Made by a program: the position numbers and the translations under genes
From: Undibacterium sp. CCC3.4
Lineage (GTDB): Bacteria; Pseudomonadota; Gammaproteobacteria; Burkholderiales; Burkholderiaceae_D
Assembly: GCF_034347425.1 (NCBI RefSeq)
Contig: NZ_CP133779.1
Span: 2,542,001 to 2,606,000 of the forward strand
DNA: 64,000 bases
Direction: 5' to 3'
The notes under the pieces: generated by a model
What the model saw: the letters and a program-made list of their open reading frames with translations, nothing else
Databases searched by the model: none
What the model was told of the DNA's origin: nothing
Shown here: in pieces, positions 1 to 8,453 of the stretch
Position numbering within the stretch: the stretch's first letter is position 1
Layout: every line of letters starts with the position of its first letter

Positions 1-2
1 TG

Positions 3-851
3 ACCGATATCAGCGTTGCCTATGTCGAGCGCATGCGCGCTTTGGTGGCCATGATGGAAGAAATCGTCAAGGCCGATCGCGGTCGTCTGAGCGAACTGAT
101 ACAGTCGAAAGCCAAGCTGCTGCAAGCCGAAATCGGGCGGGATAATTATGCCACCAAGGTGCGCGAAGCCGAGCTCAATCTACGCAAGCTCAGTGGTGCC
201 GACTATGCCAAAATGCTCGGCCCGGCCGACAGCGAGCCGCAGGCCCCGCAGCTGAGCGAGGTGTTGGCGCGGACCAACAGCAATCCGCTGGTGCTGCAGG
301 CCGGCCATGAAGCCGCTGCCGCTGATGCCTCGGCCGATGCGCTGCGCGCCGCTGCCAAGCCGCAGCTTAACTGGGTTTTTAACAAGGCTTTCGGCGATGA
401 CGTTTACGGCCGCTCACAACCGTGGAATACCAAGCTGACGCTCAGCTGGGTTGGCTTCGACGGTGGTGCGAGCTCGGCCTCGGTGGCGGCCGCCAAGCTG
501 CGCGCTGGCGCGAGTCGCGAGCGGCGCGAGCAGATTTTGCTCGATCAGGAATTCATGGTCCGCGCCGCTCATCAAGATAATCAAACCCAGACCGAACGGC
601 AGCGCTCTTATGCTGCCCTGACGCGAGAAACCACCGCCGTGCGCAAGGCATTTTTTGAACAATGGTATTACCTTGGTAAGCGCAGCCTGCTCGACGTGCT
701 TTCGGCCGAGAGCGATAATTATGCCAACCAGGTCAACCAAGTCAATAGCCGCTACGATAGCTATGGGGCAGTATTCCGTATCTACAAGGCTGGCGGACAA
801 TTCGTCGACTGGCTGGAACAGGGTGCCAACGGCAAGGCCAGTTCAGGGTAA
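3..851 (+). CDS. TolC-family outer-membrane channel protein, C-terminal part (5' end outside window)
   Basis: The reading frame is already open at the left edge, so only about 282 C-terminal residues are seen; the first ATG at 33 is internal. The protein is mostly alpha-helical and Ala/Lys/Glu rich. It has a SWVGFDGGASSAS segment followed by a long helix ending in a KRSLLDVLSAESDNY stretch, which is the pattern of the last helical hairpin of TolC-type trimeric outer-membrane channels used by type I secretion and RND export systems. Two giant Ig-repeat proteins lie just downstream on the other strand, so a role as the outer-membrane exit of a type I secretion system is likely, but the ABC and adaptor genes would lie to the left of the window. 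The TolC family call is fairly safe; the substrate is inference. Confidence 0.8.
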   Translation, partial: TDISVAYVERMRALVAMMEEIVKADRGRLSELIQSKAKLLQAEIGRDNYATKVREAELNLRKLSGADYAKMLGPADSEPQAPQLSEVLARTNSNPLVLQAGHEAAAADASADALRAAAKPQLNWVFNKAFGDDVYGRSQPWNTKLTLSWVGFDGGASSASVAAAKLRAGASRERREQILLDQEFMVRAAHQDNQTQTERQRSYAALTRETTAVRKAFFEQWYYLGKRSLLDVLSAESDNYANQVNQVNSRYDSYGAVFRIYKAGGQFVDWLEQGANGKASSG

Positions 852-870
852 CTGGCCGCGCCGAACCCCT

Positions 871-905
871 AAAAAAACCCCGCACTTCAAAATAGAAGGC
901 GGGGT
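871..905 (-). terminator. Rho-independent terminator between convergent genes
   Basis: Read on the minus strand, a 7-bp G/C stem (ACCCCGC with GCGGGGT, 877-883 and 899-905) is followed by seven T. It lies 44 nt past the metalloprotease stop codon and 20 nt past the tolC-type stop, so it terminates the minus-strand gene and may also slow plus-strand transcription. Confidence 0.8.
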
Positions 906-948
906 GGAAAAGATTGGCCCGAAAGTACGCCTCAGTTTATGGCGCTGC

Positions 949-3492
949 TCAGAATTGCACTTCTTCTATTTTAGTGTTGATACCGTCGCTCAGGCCGATC
1001 GTCATGCTGCGTGCATCGGCGCTCCATTCGGTCTGGAACACCCCGCCGGTTTCCATCACCGCCACGGCTTGAATACCTTGATCGGTGATTTTTGTCAGGC
1101 TCATCCATGGCCAGCGTTTGGCATCCCAGTTCAGCGTCATTTGCTTGCCGTCGATGTGGTAGCTGCCCCATGAGCTTGTTTTGGCACCTGCCAATACTGG
1201 CACTGGCAGGGCATTTCTTGCCAGCGGCGCGGCTTGTGCGCCCACCGTTGCCAGCTTGTTGTTGCCGCGAACAAGTTGTATCGATTTGATCTGGTCGATG
1301 GCGGTAATGGTGGCTGAAAAATACGCATCATCGGTGGCTTTGCTATGTGTCGGTTTTTGTATCGTCAATGGATACAGGTAGACGCCCTGATTGGTTTGCA
1401 CTTCCAGCATGACATCGTTCTTTTTGGCCGCCACGACGGGTGAGACGGCATAGGTGTCAGGCGTGCCGAGTTTGCGCATGAGCGGCGACAATCGACTGCG
1501 CGATTGCGTGCTGTCGATGGTACCCGTTACATGAATGACGGGGCTGACGACTTCTTGCGAATGTCCAACTGGCTTGGCGCTAAGCGGTGAGGTGCGTTCC
1601 AGATGCGCATACATCGCGGCAAATGAATAATCGGAAAAACTATCCAAATTCGAACCGCTATCCATCAGGTCGCGGCCGCCGCCATCGCTGCGTTGGAATT
1701 GCCAGTTATCCAGCGAGCGCATAATCCAACCGGTTCCAGTGGGTCCCAGAGGATAATTATTTTTCCCAGTCGCTGCGCTGATGAACGCGTCTGGCCCCAG
1801 CCAGATAGGGTAAAGCGGTGTTGCGGCTGTGATCTGAGACATATCAGCTGGTGAGCTTGCGCTGGCATTTGTGTATGGATACCAGTACTCTTGGTTATAC
1901 AGGTCGTGCAGCCCCATAGTATGGCCAAGTTCATGCAGCGTCACACCGCGGCCGTGGCCACCGACGGCAGCGTTGCCGCCAAAGAATGCCCTCCCAGAGC
2001 TAATGTTGTAGTTGGTCTTAATTCCGTAATACAAATCGTAGCTTTTCGGATTCGATGCTTCGCGGATTTGATTGATGCGGTAGACAGCTTTTACATCATC
2101 ATGCTGCGCTGCGTACAGCGAGGCGAGAGGGTCGGATTTTTCCGTGACAAAATCGATTTCACTGAGCGGGAAGGCTTGGCGAATTTCCTTTTTCAAGTTT
2201 TCCATCGTCGCCGCTGTCATCGTCGGATTACCATTGCTTTTGAGTGGGATAAAATGCACTTTCTTATACGTTGCCAGACCAAGAACGCCGGGAGCGGGCA
2301 CGTAAGCAAAGCGTTCGATTTTATCTGGGGTGCGCAAGTCTTTGGCTTCGATGGAAAACTCGAAGCCCTGTTGCACCCATTCGGCCGCAATGACATAGCT
2401 GTGGCTGCTCTCGAGGCTGGCACCATGAGCGGGAATTTCAGGGCTGCCGGTTGCTGGGCCATTCATGCGCACGGTCATTTGCTGTTGTGTGCCTTTCGAT
2501 GCATCGCCTTTTTTGACAGTCAGGCGTACGTCCGGTTTGGTTTCTGAGTTGACGCTGCCTTCTTTGAAGCGCACACGTATCATCATGGCACGGCCAGGAA
2601 CAATCCGCAGATAGGGGCTGAGCTGGGGTTGGTTAACCGAGTGCATATAGCTTTGCGCCAGATCGATATCGCCTAATTGCAGACTGGCGGCGAGGTTTTC
2701 TACGGTGAGTATGCCGGCCGAGAAAGAATCGGTAGCGCTGCCCATACCATCGTCGCGGCGATGGTGCAGGACGACCGAGCCGCTGGCGGCGCCGGTCGGT
2801 ACCAGGAATTCCACTTCCGTATTACTGCGTTTTTGTATCGTTGCGGTTTGCTCGCCCATGCTGATGCGTTCGACCAGATACATGCGCTCGCCGGTGATGC
2901 GCACGGCTTGTCCGACCTGAGCCTTGGCATGGCTCATCGCGCTGACTTTCGGTGCTACCGGTGGTCCGACATAGGGGCCGTTAACCGTTGCGCCATCTTC
3001 GCGCTGCAAGCGCAGTGCGAACGTGCCGCCTGGTGTATTAGCCGGTATTTTGGAGGTAATGCGGTTGCCAGAAACATAGGTCACCGGCAATTCGGTTTCG
3101 CCCCAGAATAATTTGATGCCGGTGGAAAAACCGCTGCCATTGATGATTACGGCGTTACCTGGTTTGGGCAGCTTAGGCATCATGGAGATAAAGCTCAGAC
3201 CTGGCGGCTGTGCCTGGCGACTGATCCGGGTGAAACTCGGTGTGGCGGATGCGGCCGGGGCCGAGGCCGGTACCGCGCCGTCGGCGGCGATGACGGGCGT
3301 GGACGTGTCGTCTGGTTGCGGTGAGGCGGTGTGTAGTTCATCGCTTGCGCCGATCAAGCCGCTGCGCGCGTCGGCATTGACGGCCGGGCTATCCGTGCCG
3401 CCGCCGCAGGCGGATAACACTAAGGCTGCCAGCAAGACGCTGACCGAAGAAACCGGGCGCCATGGTTGGCGTGCTAAGGTGGAGTGCATCAT
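949..3492 (-). CDS. Lipoprotein zinc metalloprotease with IPT/TIG-like domain (M6-like motif)
   Basis: 847 residues from the tandem ATG ATG at 3492/3489, chosen because AGGA lies just upstream and a signal peptide follows; the frame opens further upstream without support. The N-terminus is a lipoprotein signal with lipobox LSAC (Cys29), then a Pro/Ala/Ser-rich linker. An IPT/TIG-like beta domain follows at about residues 110-180, marked by PKPGNAVIINGSGFS, and a second similar region comes after it. The zinc motif HELGHTMGLHDLY starts at His520 (His520, Glu521, His524, with Asp at the third-ligand position), which resembles M6/immune-inhibitor-type and other HExxHxxGxxD proteases. A beta-rich C-terminal region follows. 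It is expected to be membrane-anchored and to face the periplasm or surface. It sits between a TolC-type gene and two giant Ig-repeat proteins, so processing of those proteins is possible but unproven. Confidence 0.8.
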   Translation of the reverse strand: MMHSTLARQPWRPVSSVSVLLAALVLSACGGGTDSPAVNADARSGLIGASDELHTASPQPDDTSTPVIAADGAVPASAPAASATPSFTRISRQAQPPGLSFISMMPKLPKPGNAVIINGSGFSTGIKLFWGETELPVTYVSGNRITSKIPANTPGGTFALRLQREDGATVNGPYVGPPVAPKVSAMSHAKAQVGQAVRITGERMYLVERISMGEQTATIQKRSNTEVEFLVPTGAASGSVVLHHRRDDGMGSATDSFSAGILTVENLAASLQLGDIDLAQSYMHSVNQPQLSPYLRIVPGRAMMIRVRFKEGSVNSETKPDVRLTVKKGDASKGTQQQMTVRMNGPATGSPEIPAHGASLESSHSYVIAAEWVQQGFEFSIEAKDLRTPDKIERFAYVPAPGVLGLATYKKVHFIPLKSNGNPTMTAATMENLKKEIRQAFPLSEIDFVTEKSDPLASLYAAQHDDVKAVYRINQIREASNPKSYDLYYGIKTNYNISSGRAFFGGNAAVGGHGRGVTLHELGHTMGLHDLYNQEYWYPYTNASASSPADMSQITAATPLYPIWLGPDAFISAATGKNNYPLGPTGTGWIMRSLDNWQFQRSDGGGRDLMDSGSNLDSFSDYSFAAMYAHLERTSPLSAKPVGHSQEVVSPVIHVTGTIDSTQSRSRLSPLMRKLGTPDTYAVSPVVAAKKNDVMLEVQTNQGVYLYPLTIQKPTHSKATDDAYFSATITAIDQIKSIQLVRGNNKLATVGAQAAPLARNALPVPVLAGAKTSSWGSYHIDGKQMTLNWDAKRWPWMSLTKITDQGIQAVAVMETGGVFQTEWSADARSMTIGLSDGINTKIEEVQF

Positions 3493-3624
3493 AAAAATCC
3501 TATAAAAATCTTGTATTAGTTCGCCTGCATCGGCAGGCGGCTTGGTGTGTTGCTGATTTGTGCCGGAGGCGCTGACGCCTCCGGCTTGTTGCATGCCGGG
3601 TGTTGTTAACACGTCGGCAATGGT

Positions 3625-6600
3625 TTACAGAGACAAGCTGAGATCCTGCTGTAACTGCAACTCATCGATCAGTGTCATCGACTGATAATGTGTCATTGCC
3701 GCGGCCATTTCTGCCGTGGCTGGCGCAACGTGGTCGACTGCTTGGTACGGTGGCAGCAGATCGATAGCGCCTTGAGCCAGCAGATCGGACTGCGCGAGTA
3801 CGGTGTCAGATGGCGCTTCTGTGGGCTGACTGGCCATGTGCAACAGTTGGCTCAGCAGATCTTGCTCGCTGTTTTCCATACTGGTGCGCGCTGACTGTGT
3901 GGCATCGCTATCGACGATGCTGAACTCTTTGGCCGTGCTGGCCAGACTATGATTGCCAGCCAGATCGACCGCGATCACTGTGAAGCGGTGTGAGCCTAGG
4001 CTCAGATCTTCGCTCGGCGTGAAAGACCAACTGCCGTCTGGATCAACCAGGCTGCTGCCGATTTGCTTGCCGTTGTCCATGATGATCATGCTATGGACAT
4101 CATTGCCGCTGCGGCCTTCTCGTCCGTGCAGGATGGGTTGGCGGTCTTCGGTGCTGTCCCCTCTCAGCACGCCGACGCTGCCTCCCGCTCCCTCATCGAT
4201 GGACACACTGAAGTAAGGCTGATCCGGCCGCTCGGTATCAATGGTAAACAGCAGATCTTCGATGGCGCGGTAGTCATTGTTGCTGTCGAGAGCAACGATG
4301 CTCAGCGTATGGCTGGTTTCAGCCAGGTTGTGATCGAACGTGAAGGTCCAGCGCTGATTCTCGCCGACGCTGGTGCGGCCGAGTTCTATGCCACTTTGGT
4401 CGTAGATGACAATTTTGTCGCCGCTGATGCCAGCGCCGGACAGGGTAGGCCGGGCCGTGTTGCTCATGCCATTGATCAGCCAGGCGGTGGACACCAGCGC
4501 GCTGTCGTCCGTCTCGATTGGTTTGCTCGCGCTTGCGCCCGGCAATATGCTCAAGTTCAGCACATCGCTGATTTCGCTGACATGGCCGGCTTGATCGCGA
4601 ATGATTACGGTCAGAGCGTGCGTGCCTTCTGGCAGATCTGCGCTCGGTTGGAAGAACCACGTACCATCCCCGTCAACCTCGCTCTGGCCCAGAATGCCAC
4701 CCTGCTGATCGTAGATGGTGGCGGTGTACAGCGAGCTATCGCGCGGCGCGCCTTCAGTAGTGCTACCCCAAAGGGTAGGACGCGAGTTAAGCGTGCTCTC
4801 GGCATCACCGTCATGACTATCGCTTGGCTGCAGCGCGATGCTAGATTTGCCCGGCGCGATCGTATCGACCACGACACTCACAAAACTATGGTGGTAAGGA
4901 ACCTCGCGCGGTTCGCCGTCCGCGGTGGTGGCGCGCACTCTCAAGCTTTGATAGCCTTGTGCCACGGCGACCGTTGTGGTCAGCGTCCAGCTGCCGTCAC
5001 GGCCGACTATGGCTTCGCCCAGTGCTTGACCATCCTGGGTGTAGACAGTGATTTTGTCGCCGCGTATGCCGTAGCCTGAGAGCGTAGGATGCGCACTGAA
5101 GCCATCGATGTGCGCGCCGCCTACGGCAAAACCAGCTTGTAAGTTAGCGCTGATATTGAAGTCGAGTTCGCCGAGCGGGGTGCTGACGGCGCTGCCGGGG
5201 GCGGTAACGCTGGCTGACAAAATGTGCGCCCCGTCCTCAAGCTGTAGATTATTTGGCAGCGACCAGGTGCCTTGTGCGTCGACTGGCACCGAGGCGATCC
5301 AGGTACCGTTGTGATAGATGGAGATGGTGGCGCCGGCTATCGCGTTGCCCGACAGATTGACCTGCTTCACGGTGCTGGTGTCGGCGTTGAGTATTTCTAC
5401 TCCGGCGGCATTGACAACATGGAAGGCTTGGCTTGCGTCCAGCACTGGTGCCGGTTCGACGATGGCCGGTGTTGGGTCGATCGTGATACTGTGCGGCCGA
5501 CTCATCTCGCTGACATTGCCGGCCAGATCGGTGATGCTGATGGTGAGATCGTGTTTGCCATCGGCCAGATCAGTCAGCGGTTGGAACGACCATACGCGTT
5601 CGGGTGTCACCGTGGCTTGCCCGAGGAAATCACCATTGTCATAGATGTCAACGCGCCCGCCCGGTTCGCCGAAGCCGTTCAGCAGTGGACGCGGATCATC
5701 GGTGCTCGCGTGGTCGAGCAAGCCGCCCTGAATCTCGCCAACGGTGTCATTGATCTGAAAGTAGGGCTGCTCTGGTGCTTCAAAGTCACTGACGAAGGAC
5801 AGGGCATTGGCATGGATAGTCACATTGTTATCGGCATCGACGGCGCGCAGACTCAGGCGTTGTACACCCGAGAGCAGATCGGCGCTGATGGTCAGCGACC
5901 AGATGCCTTGCGGATTGACTTCGGCCGTGCCGAGCGCGATACCGGCATTGCCGATCAGGGTGATTTGCTCGCCTGGCTTGCCGGTTCCGGAAAATTGTGG
6001 GCGCACAAGATTGGTGGTGCCATTGGCGAACCAGTCGGGGGCGTTGAAGTTTGGTTTGCCTGCCACGATAGGGTGGACGTCATACGTGGTGTCGGTCGTG
6101 AAATGCAGTTCCTCGCTCTGTACGCTGTTATTGCCGGCGGCATCGGTGGCTTCGGCTACCAGACGGTGTGCGCCATCGGCCAGCTTGTCGACACGCACCG
6201 ACCAATTGCCATCGGCATCGACTTCGGTATTGGCGACAAATACTTTTCTGGGCAAGGGATTACCATCGGCACCGGGTTTGGCATGGGCGAGAGATGTGCC
6301 AGGGTCCTGGAGTCCAGGAATAGATATGATGTCGCCAGGTGTGCCATTGCCAGGTGTGCTAGGGTAAAAGAGTTCAAAAATAGATATGATGTCGCCAGGT
6401 GTGCCGCGGCCGGACAAAGTTGGTCGTGCGTCGTCGCTGCTAGCGTTTTGGGCGATTCCGCCGTATTGGTAGCCGACGCCATCAGTGATGAGGATGTCGC
6501 TTAATTTCTCTGGTGCCTGCGTGTCTATCGTCATGGGCATGATGTCACTGTGAGGGCTGACACGGTTTTCCAGATCGGTGATAGTGACGCTCAGTTGGTA

Positions 6601-8100
6601 TTGGCCATCGTCCAGCGCGGTGATTTGTTTATAGTTCCAGTTTCCATTGGGCTCAACACGGGTGATGGCGATTACCTCGCCCTTGTTGTAGATGGTGACC
6701 AGGCTACCGGCTGGTGCCTCGGTTTGGCCAAAAATTTCCGGCGTATTGTCATCGGTCAGTCCATCGTCAAAGAGTATGCCAAAATGACCAGCATTGCTGT
6801 AAGCACCCTCATTGTCGTAGACGAAAAATGTCGGTTTGTCCGGTGCACCGGCAACGACGACTGCTTCGGTGACAGGCGCAATGACCGGCTCTGTCACTGG
6901 TTCAACGACAGGTTCAACGACAGGTTCAACGACAGGTTCAATGACAGCTGCGAGGCTGTCGACGATGGTAAAGCTCAGCGAGTTTGCCGCGCTGGAATTC
7001 ATGGCAGCATCCATGGCATACACGGTCAGATCATTGACACCGAGCTCAAGATCGGTGGCGAGATCAAGCTTCCAGTTGCCGAATTGATCGACCTCAGCAG
7101 TACCGAGTTCACCACTATTGCCGAAGACATAGATGATGTTGCCGGCTTCGCCGCTGCCTGACAGCGTAGGGCGCAGGGTGTCGATGGTCGCGCCATTGGC
7201 GATGACTTCACTGGCAGCGTTGCTGACATGAAATTCGGGCAGCTTTGGTGCCGTGATGTCAACGGTAAACAGGAACGGCGCGCTCGCTGCGCTGACATGC
7301 GCTTCGTAACTGGCGCTCACGCTGAGGCTGTGTTGGCCTGCGTCGAGTTCGAAGTTGGGCGAGTAAGACCAGAAGCCGGTTTCATCGACATCGGTTGAGC
7401 CGATCAGCTTGCCGTCAAGATAAACGTTGATAGTGTGCTTGGCCAGTGCTGGATCGGTATAGCTCAATTGCGGCTGGTTTGAGCCAGCATAGCCGTTGGC
7501 TTCGATTGCTTGGCCCAGATTGTCGACTATCTCGAAGACGGGTGGCGCAATCGCTGAGGCTTCTTTGGTGGCGATGGTGAAGCTGACGGCTTCGCTCGCT
7601 GCACCAGTGGCGCGGCCAGGGCCGCTGACGACGATGGAAAGGCTGTGCGCGCCATCGTCGAGCGTGGGCACATAAGTCCAGGAACCGTTGGCCTTGACGT
7701 TGACGCTGGCGATCTGGCGGCCATGGTCATAGATGGCGATGGTGTCGCCGGGCTTGGCGTTGCCCATCATCATAGTCGTGTCGTCGTCGGTGCGATCGCC
7801 ATTTTTAATTTGACCGGTTTGCTTGCCTTTGTTATCGAGCAGGCGGAACACTGGTGCATTGGGTGCGGCGACGGTGACTGGCGCTGCGCTGGCAGCGCTG
7901 CCAGTCGCGGCTACTGGCACGGTGTCGACCTCGGCGAGCAGGCTGGGCTTGGCCTTGCTCGAGGCCGGACGCAGCGGCTGTGGTGCCGCAATGTTGTGGT
8001 TGGCGCCGGCCAGCGCTGTTGCTGTGGTGTGGGGGGGCTGCTCAGTCATTTTCTGAGAAGTTGACAGCTTGATTTTCTGTTTCAAAGTGGATTGCTCCAT
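3625..8100 (-). CDS. Giant Ig-like repeat protein, putative secreted adhesin (1491 aa)
   Basis: About twelve consecutive domains of 95-125 residues follow one pattern: a start like PxFxVxD, then RPTLSGxG, GDxIxIYDNG, VDxxGNWSFTP, LxDGxHxLxVxAxDxAGN. This is typical of bacterial Ig-like domains in large surface and biofilm proteins. No Sec signal peptide is visible. The N-terminus (MEQSTLKQKIKLSTSQ) is nearly identical to that of the paralogue at 8454-12458, as is the first Ig domain. A short Glu-Pro-Val repeat linker separates domains 3 and 4. The C-terminal roughly 100 residues are not Ig-like and carry no RTX nonapeptides; they could hold a type I secretion signal. There is no clear Shine-Dalgarno before the ATG at 8100. 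Convincing as a repeat surface protein; export by the neighbouring TolC-type system is inference. Confidence 0.85.
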   Translation of the reverse strand: MEQSTLKQKIKLSTSQKMTEQPPHTTATALAGANHNIAAPQPLRPASSKAKPSLLAEVDTVPVAATGSAASAAPVTVAAPNAPVFRLLDNKGKQTGQIKNGDRTDDDTTMMMGNAKPGDTIAIYDHGRQIASVNVKANGSWTYVPTLDDGAHSLSIVVSGPGRATGAASEAVSFTIATKEASAIAPPVFEIVDNLGQAIEANGYAGSNQPQLSYTDPALAKHTINVYLDGKLIGSTDVDETGFWSYSPNFELDAGQHSLSVSASYEAHVSAASAPFLFTVDITAPKLPEFHVSNAASEVIANGATIDTLRPTLSGSGEAGNIIYVFGNSGELGTAEVDQFGNWKLDLATDLELGVNDLTVYAMDAAMNSSAANSLSFTIVDSLAAVIEPVVEPVVEPVVEPVTEPVIAPVTEAVVVAGAPDKPTFFVYDNEGAYSNAGHFGILFDDGLTDDNTPEIFGQTEAPAGSLVTIYNKGEVIAITRVEPNGNWNYKQITALDDGQYQLSVTITDLENRVSPHSDIMPMTIDTQAPEKLSDILITDGVGYQYGGIAQNASSDDARPTLSGRGTPGDIISIFELFYPSTPGNGTPGDIISIPGLQDPGTSLAHAKPGADGNPLPRKVFVANTEVDADGNWSVRVDKLADGAHRLVAEATDAAGNNSVQSEELHFTTDTTYDVHPIVAGKPNFNAPDWFANGTTNLVRPQFSGTGKPGEQITLIGNAGIALGTAEVNPQGIWSLTISADLLSGVQRLSLRAVDADNNVTIHANALSFVSDFEAPEQPYFQINDTVGEIQGGLLDHASTDDPRPLLNGFGEPGGRVDIYDNGDFLGQATVTPERVWSFQPLTDLADGKHDLTISITDLAGNVSEMSRPHSITIDPTPAIVEPAPVLDASQAFHVVNAAGVEILNADTSTVKQVNLSGNAIAGATISIYHNGTWIASVPVDAQGTWSLPNNLQLEDGAHILSASVTAPGSAVSTPLGELDFNISANLQAGFAVGGAHIDGFSAHPTLSGYGIRGDKITVYTQDGQALGEAIVGRDGSWTLTTTVAVAQGYQSLRVRATTADGEPREVPYHHSFVSVVVDTIAPGKSSIALQPSDSHDGDAESTLNSRPTLWGSTTEGAPRDSSLYTATIYDQQGGILGQSEVDGDGTWFFQPSADLPEGTHALTVIIRDQAGHVSEISDVLNLSILPGASASKPIETDDSALVSTAWLINGMSNTARPTLSGAGISGDKIVIYDQSGIELGRTSVGENQRWTFTFDHNLAETSHTLSIVALDSNNDYRAIEDLLFTIDTERPDQPYFSVSIDEGAGGSVGVLRGDSTEDRQPILHGREGRSGNDVHSMIIMDNGKQIGSSLVDPDGSWSFTPSEDLSLGSHRFTVIAVDLAGNHSLASTAKEFSIVDSDATQSARTSMENSEQDLLSQLLHMASQPTEAPSDTVLAQSDLLAQGAIDLLPPYQAVDHVAPATAEMAAAMTHYQSMTLIDELQLQQDLSLSL
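6301..6405. repeat. 60-bp tandem duplication inside the first Ig-repeat gene
   Basis: The stretch 6319-6345 recurs exactly at 6379-6405 (period 60 bp), with partly conserved sequence before it. In the protein this duplicates the GTPGDIISI strand within one Ig domain and keeps the frame. It makes domain 5 longer than its neighbours. Confidence 0.85.
6896..6943. repeat. 12-bp tandem repeat coding for a Glu-Pro-Val linker
   Basis: Four near-perfect 12-bp units (consensus ACAGGTTCAACG on the plus strand) encode an EPVV repeat linker between Ig domains 3 and 4. Slippage in 12-bp steps would change linker length without shifting frame. Confidence 0.85.
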
Positions 8101-8453
8101 AAAAATTTAGGGGTAAGCGCATTTTTTTAAAAAAGCGGCTTATTTTCTGATTTGCATTTTTTTCGGCTTACTTCAAGCTAAGCGGCATGACTATGGCGGC
8201 TGCAGGTGCAGGCCATAGTCAGCTCGGTCAGCTCAGGCATTGGGGTGCCGCGCCATGGCGGAAGCCGCACTATCCCCTGCGATCAAGCGAGTGCTGCTGG
8301 CTGGATCGCGTGCTGTTAGAACCATCAAATTTTGTCAGCATCACATTGCTGCCATGCTGACCGTGGCGATGAAACTGGCGGCAAACCTGTTACCGCAGCG
8401 TGCTCAGTTGTTTGTGAGTTGGCCGCGGATGGGCTGCTTGGTGCTCAGTCGTA
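8101..8453. other. Intergenic region between the two Ig-repeat genes
   Basis: No gene is seen in this region. An inverted repeat GACTATGGC / GCCATAGTC (8189-8197 and 8212-8220) could form a hairpin in the trailer of the gene at 8454-12458, but it lacks a T run. The AT-rich stretch upstream of 8100 resembles the one upstream of 12458 (both contain an ATTTTCTGATYTGCAT-like sequence), so the paralogous genes share their upstream region as well. Confidence 0.5.

Noticed and set aside
5272..6504. Long plus-strand open frame (410 codons) opposite the first Ig-repeat gene
   Set aside because: It is the antisense of a repeat-rich coding region with a biased third-base pattern. Its sequence lacks domain logic, and similar long antisense frames recur over both giant genes.
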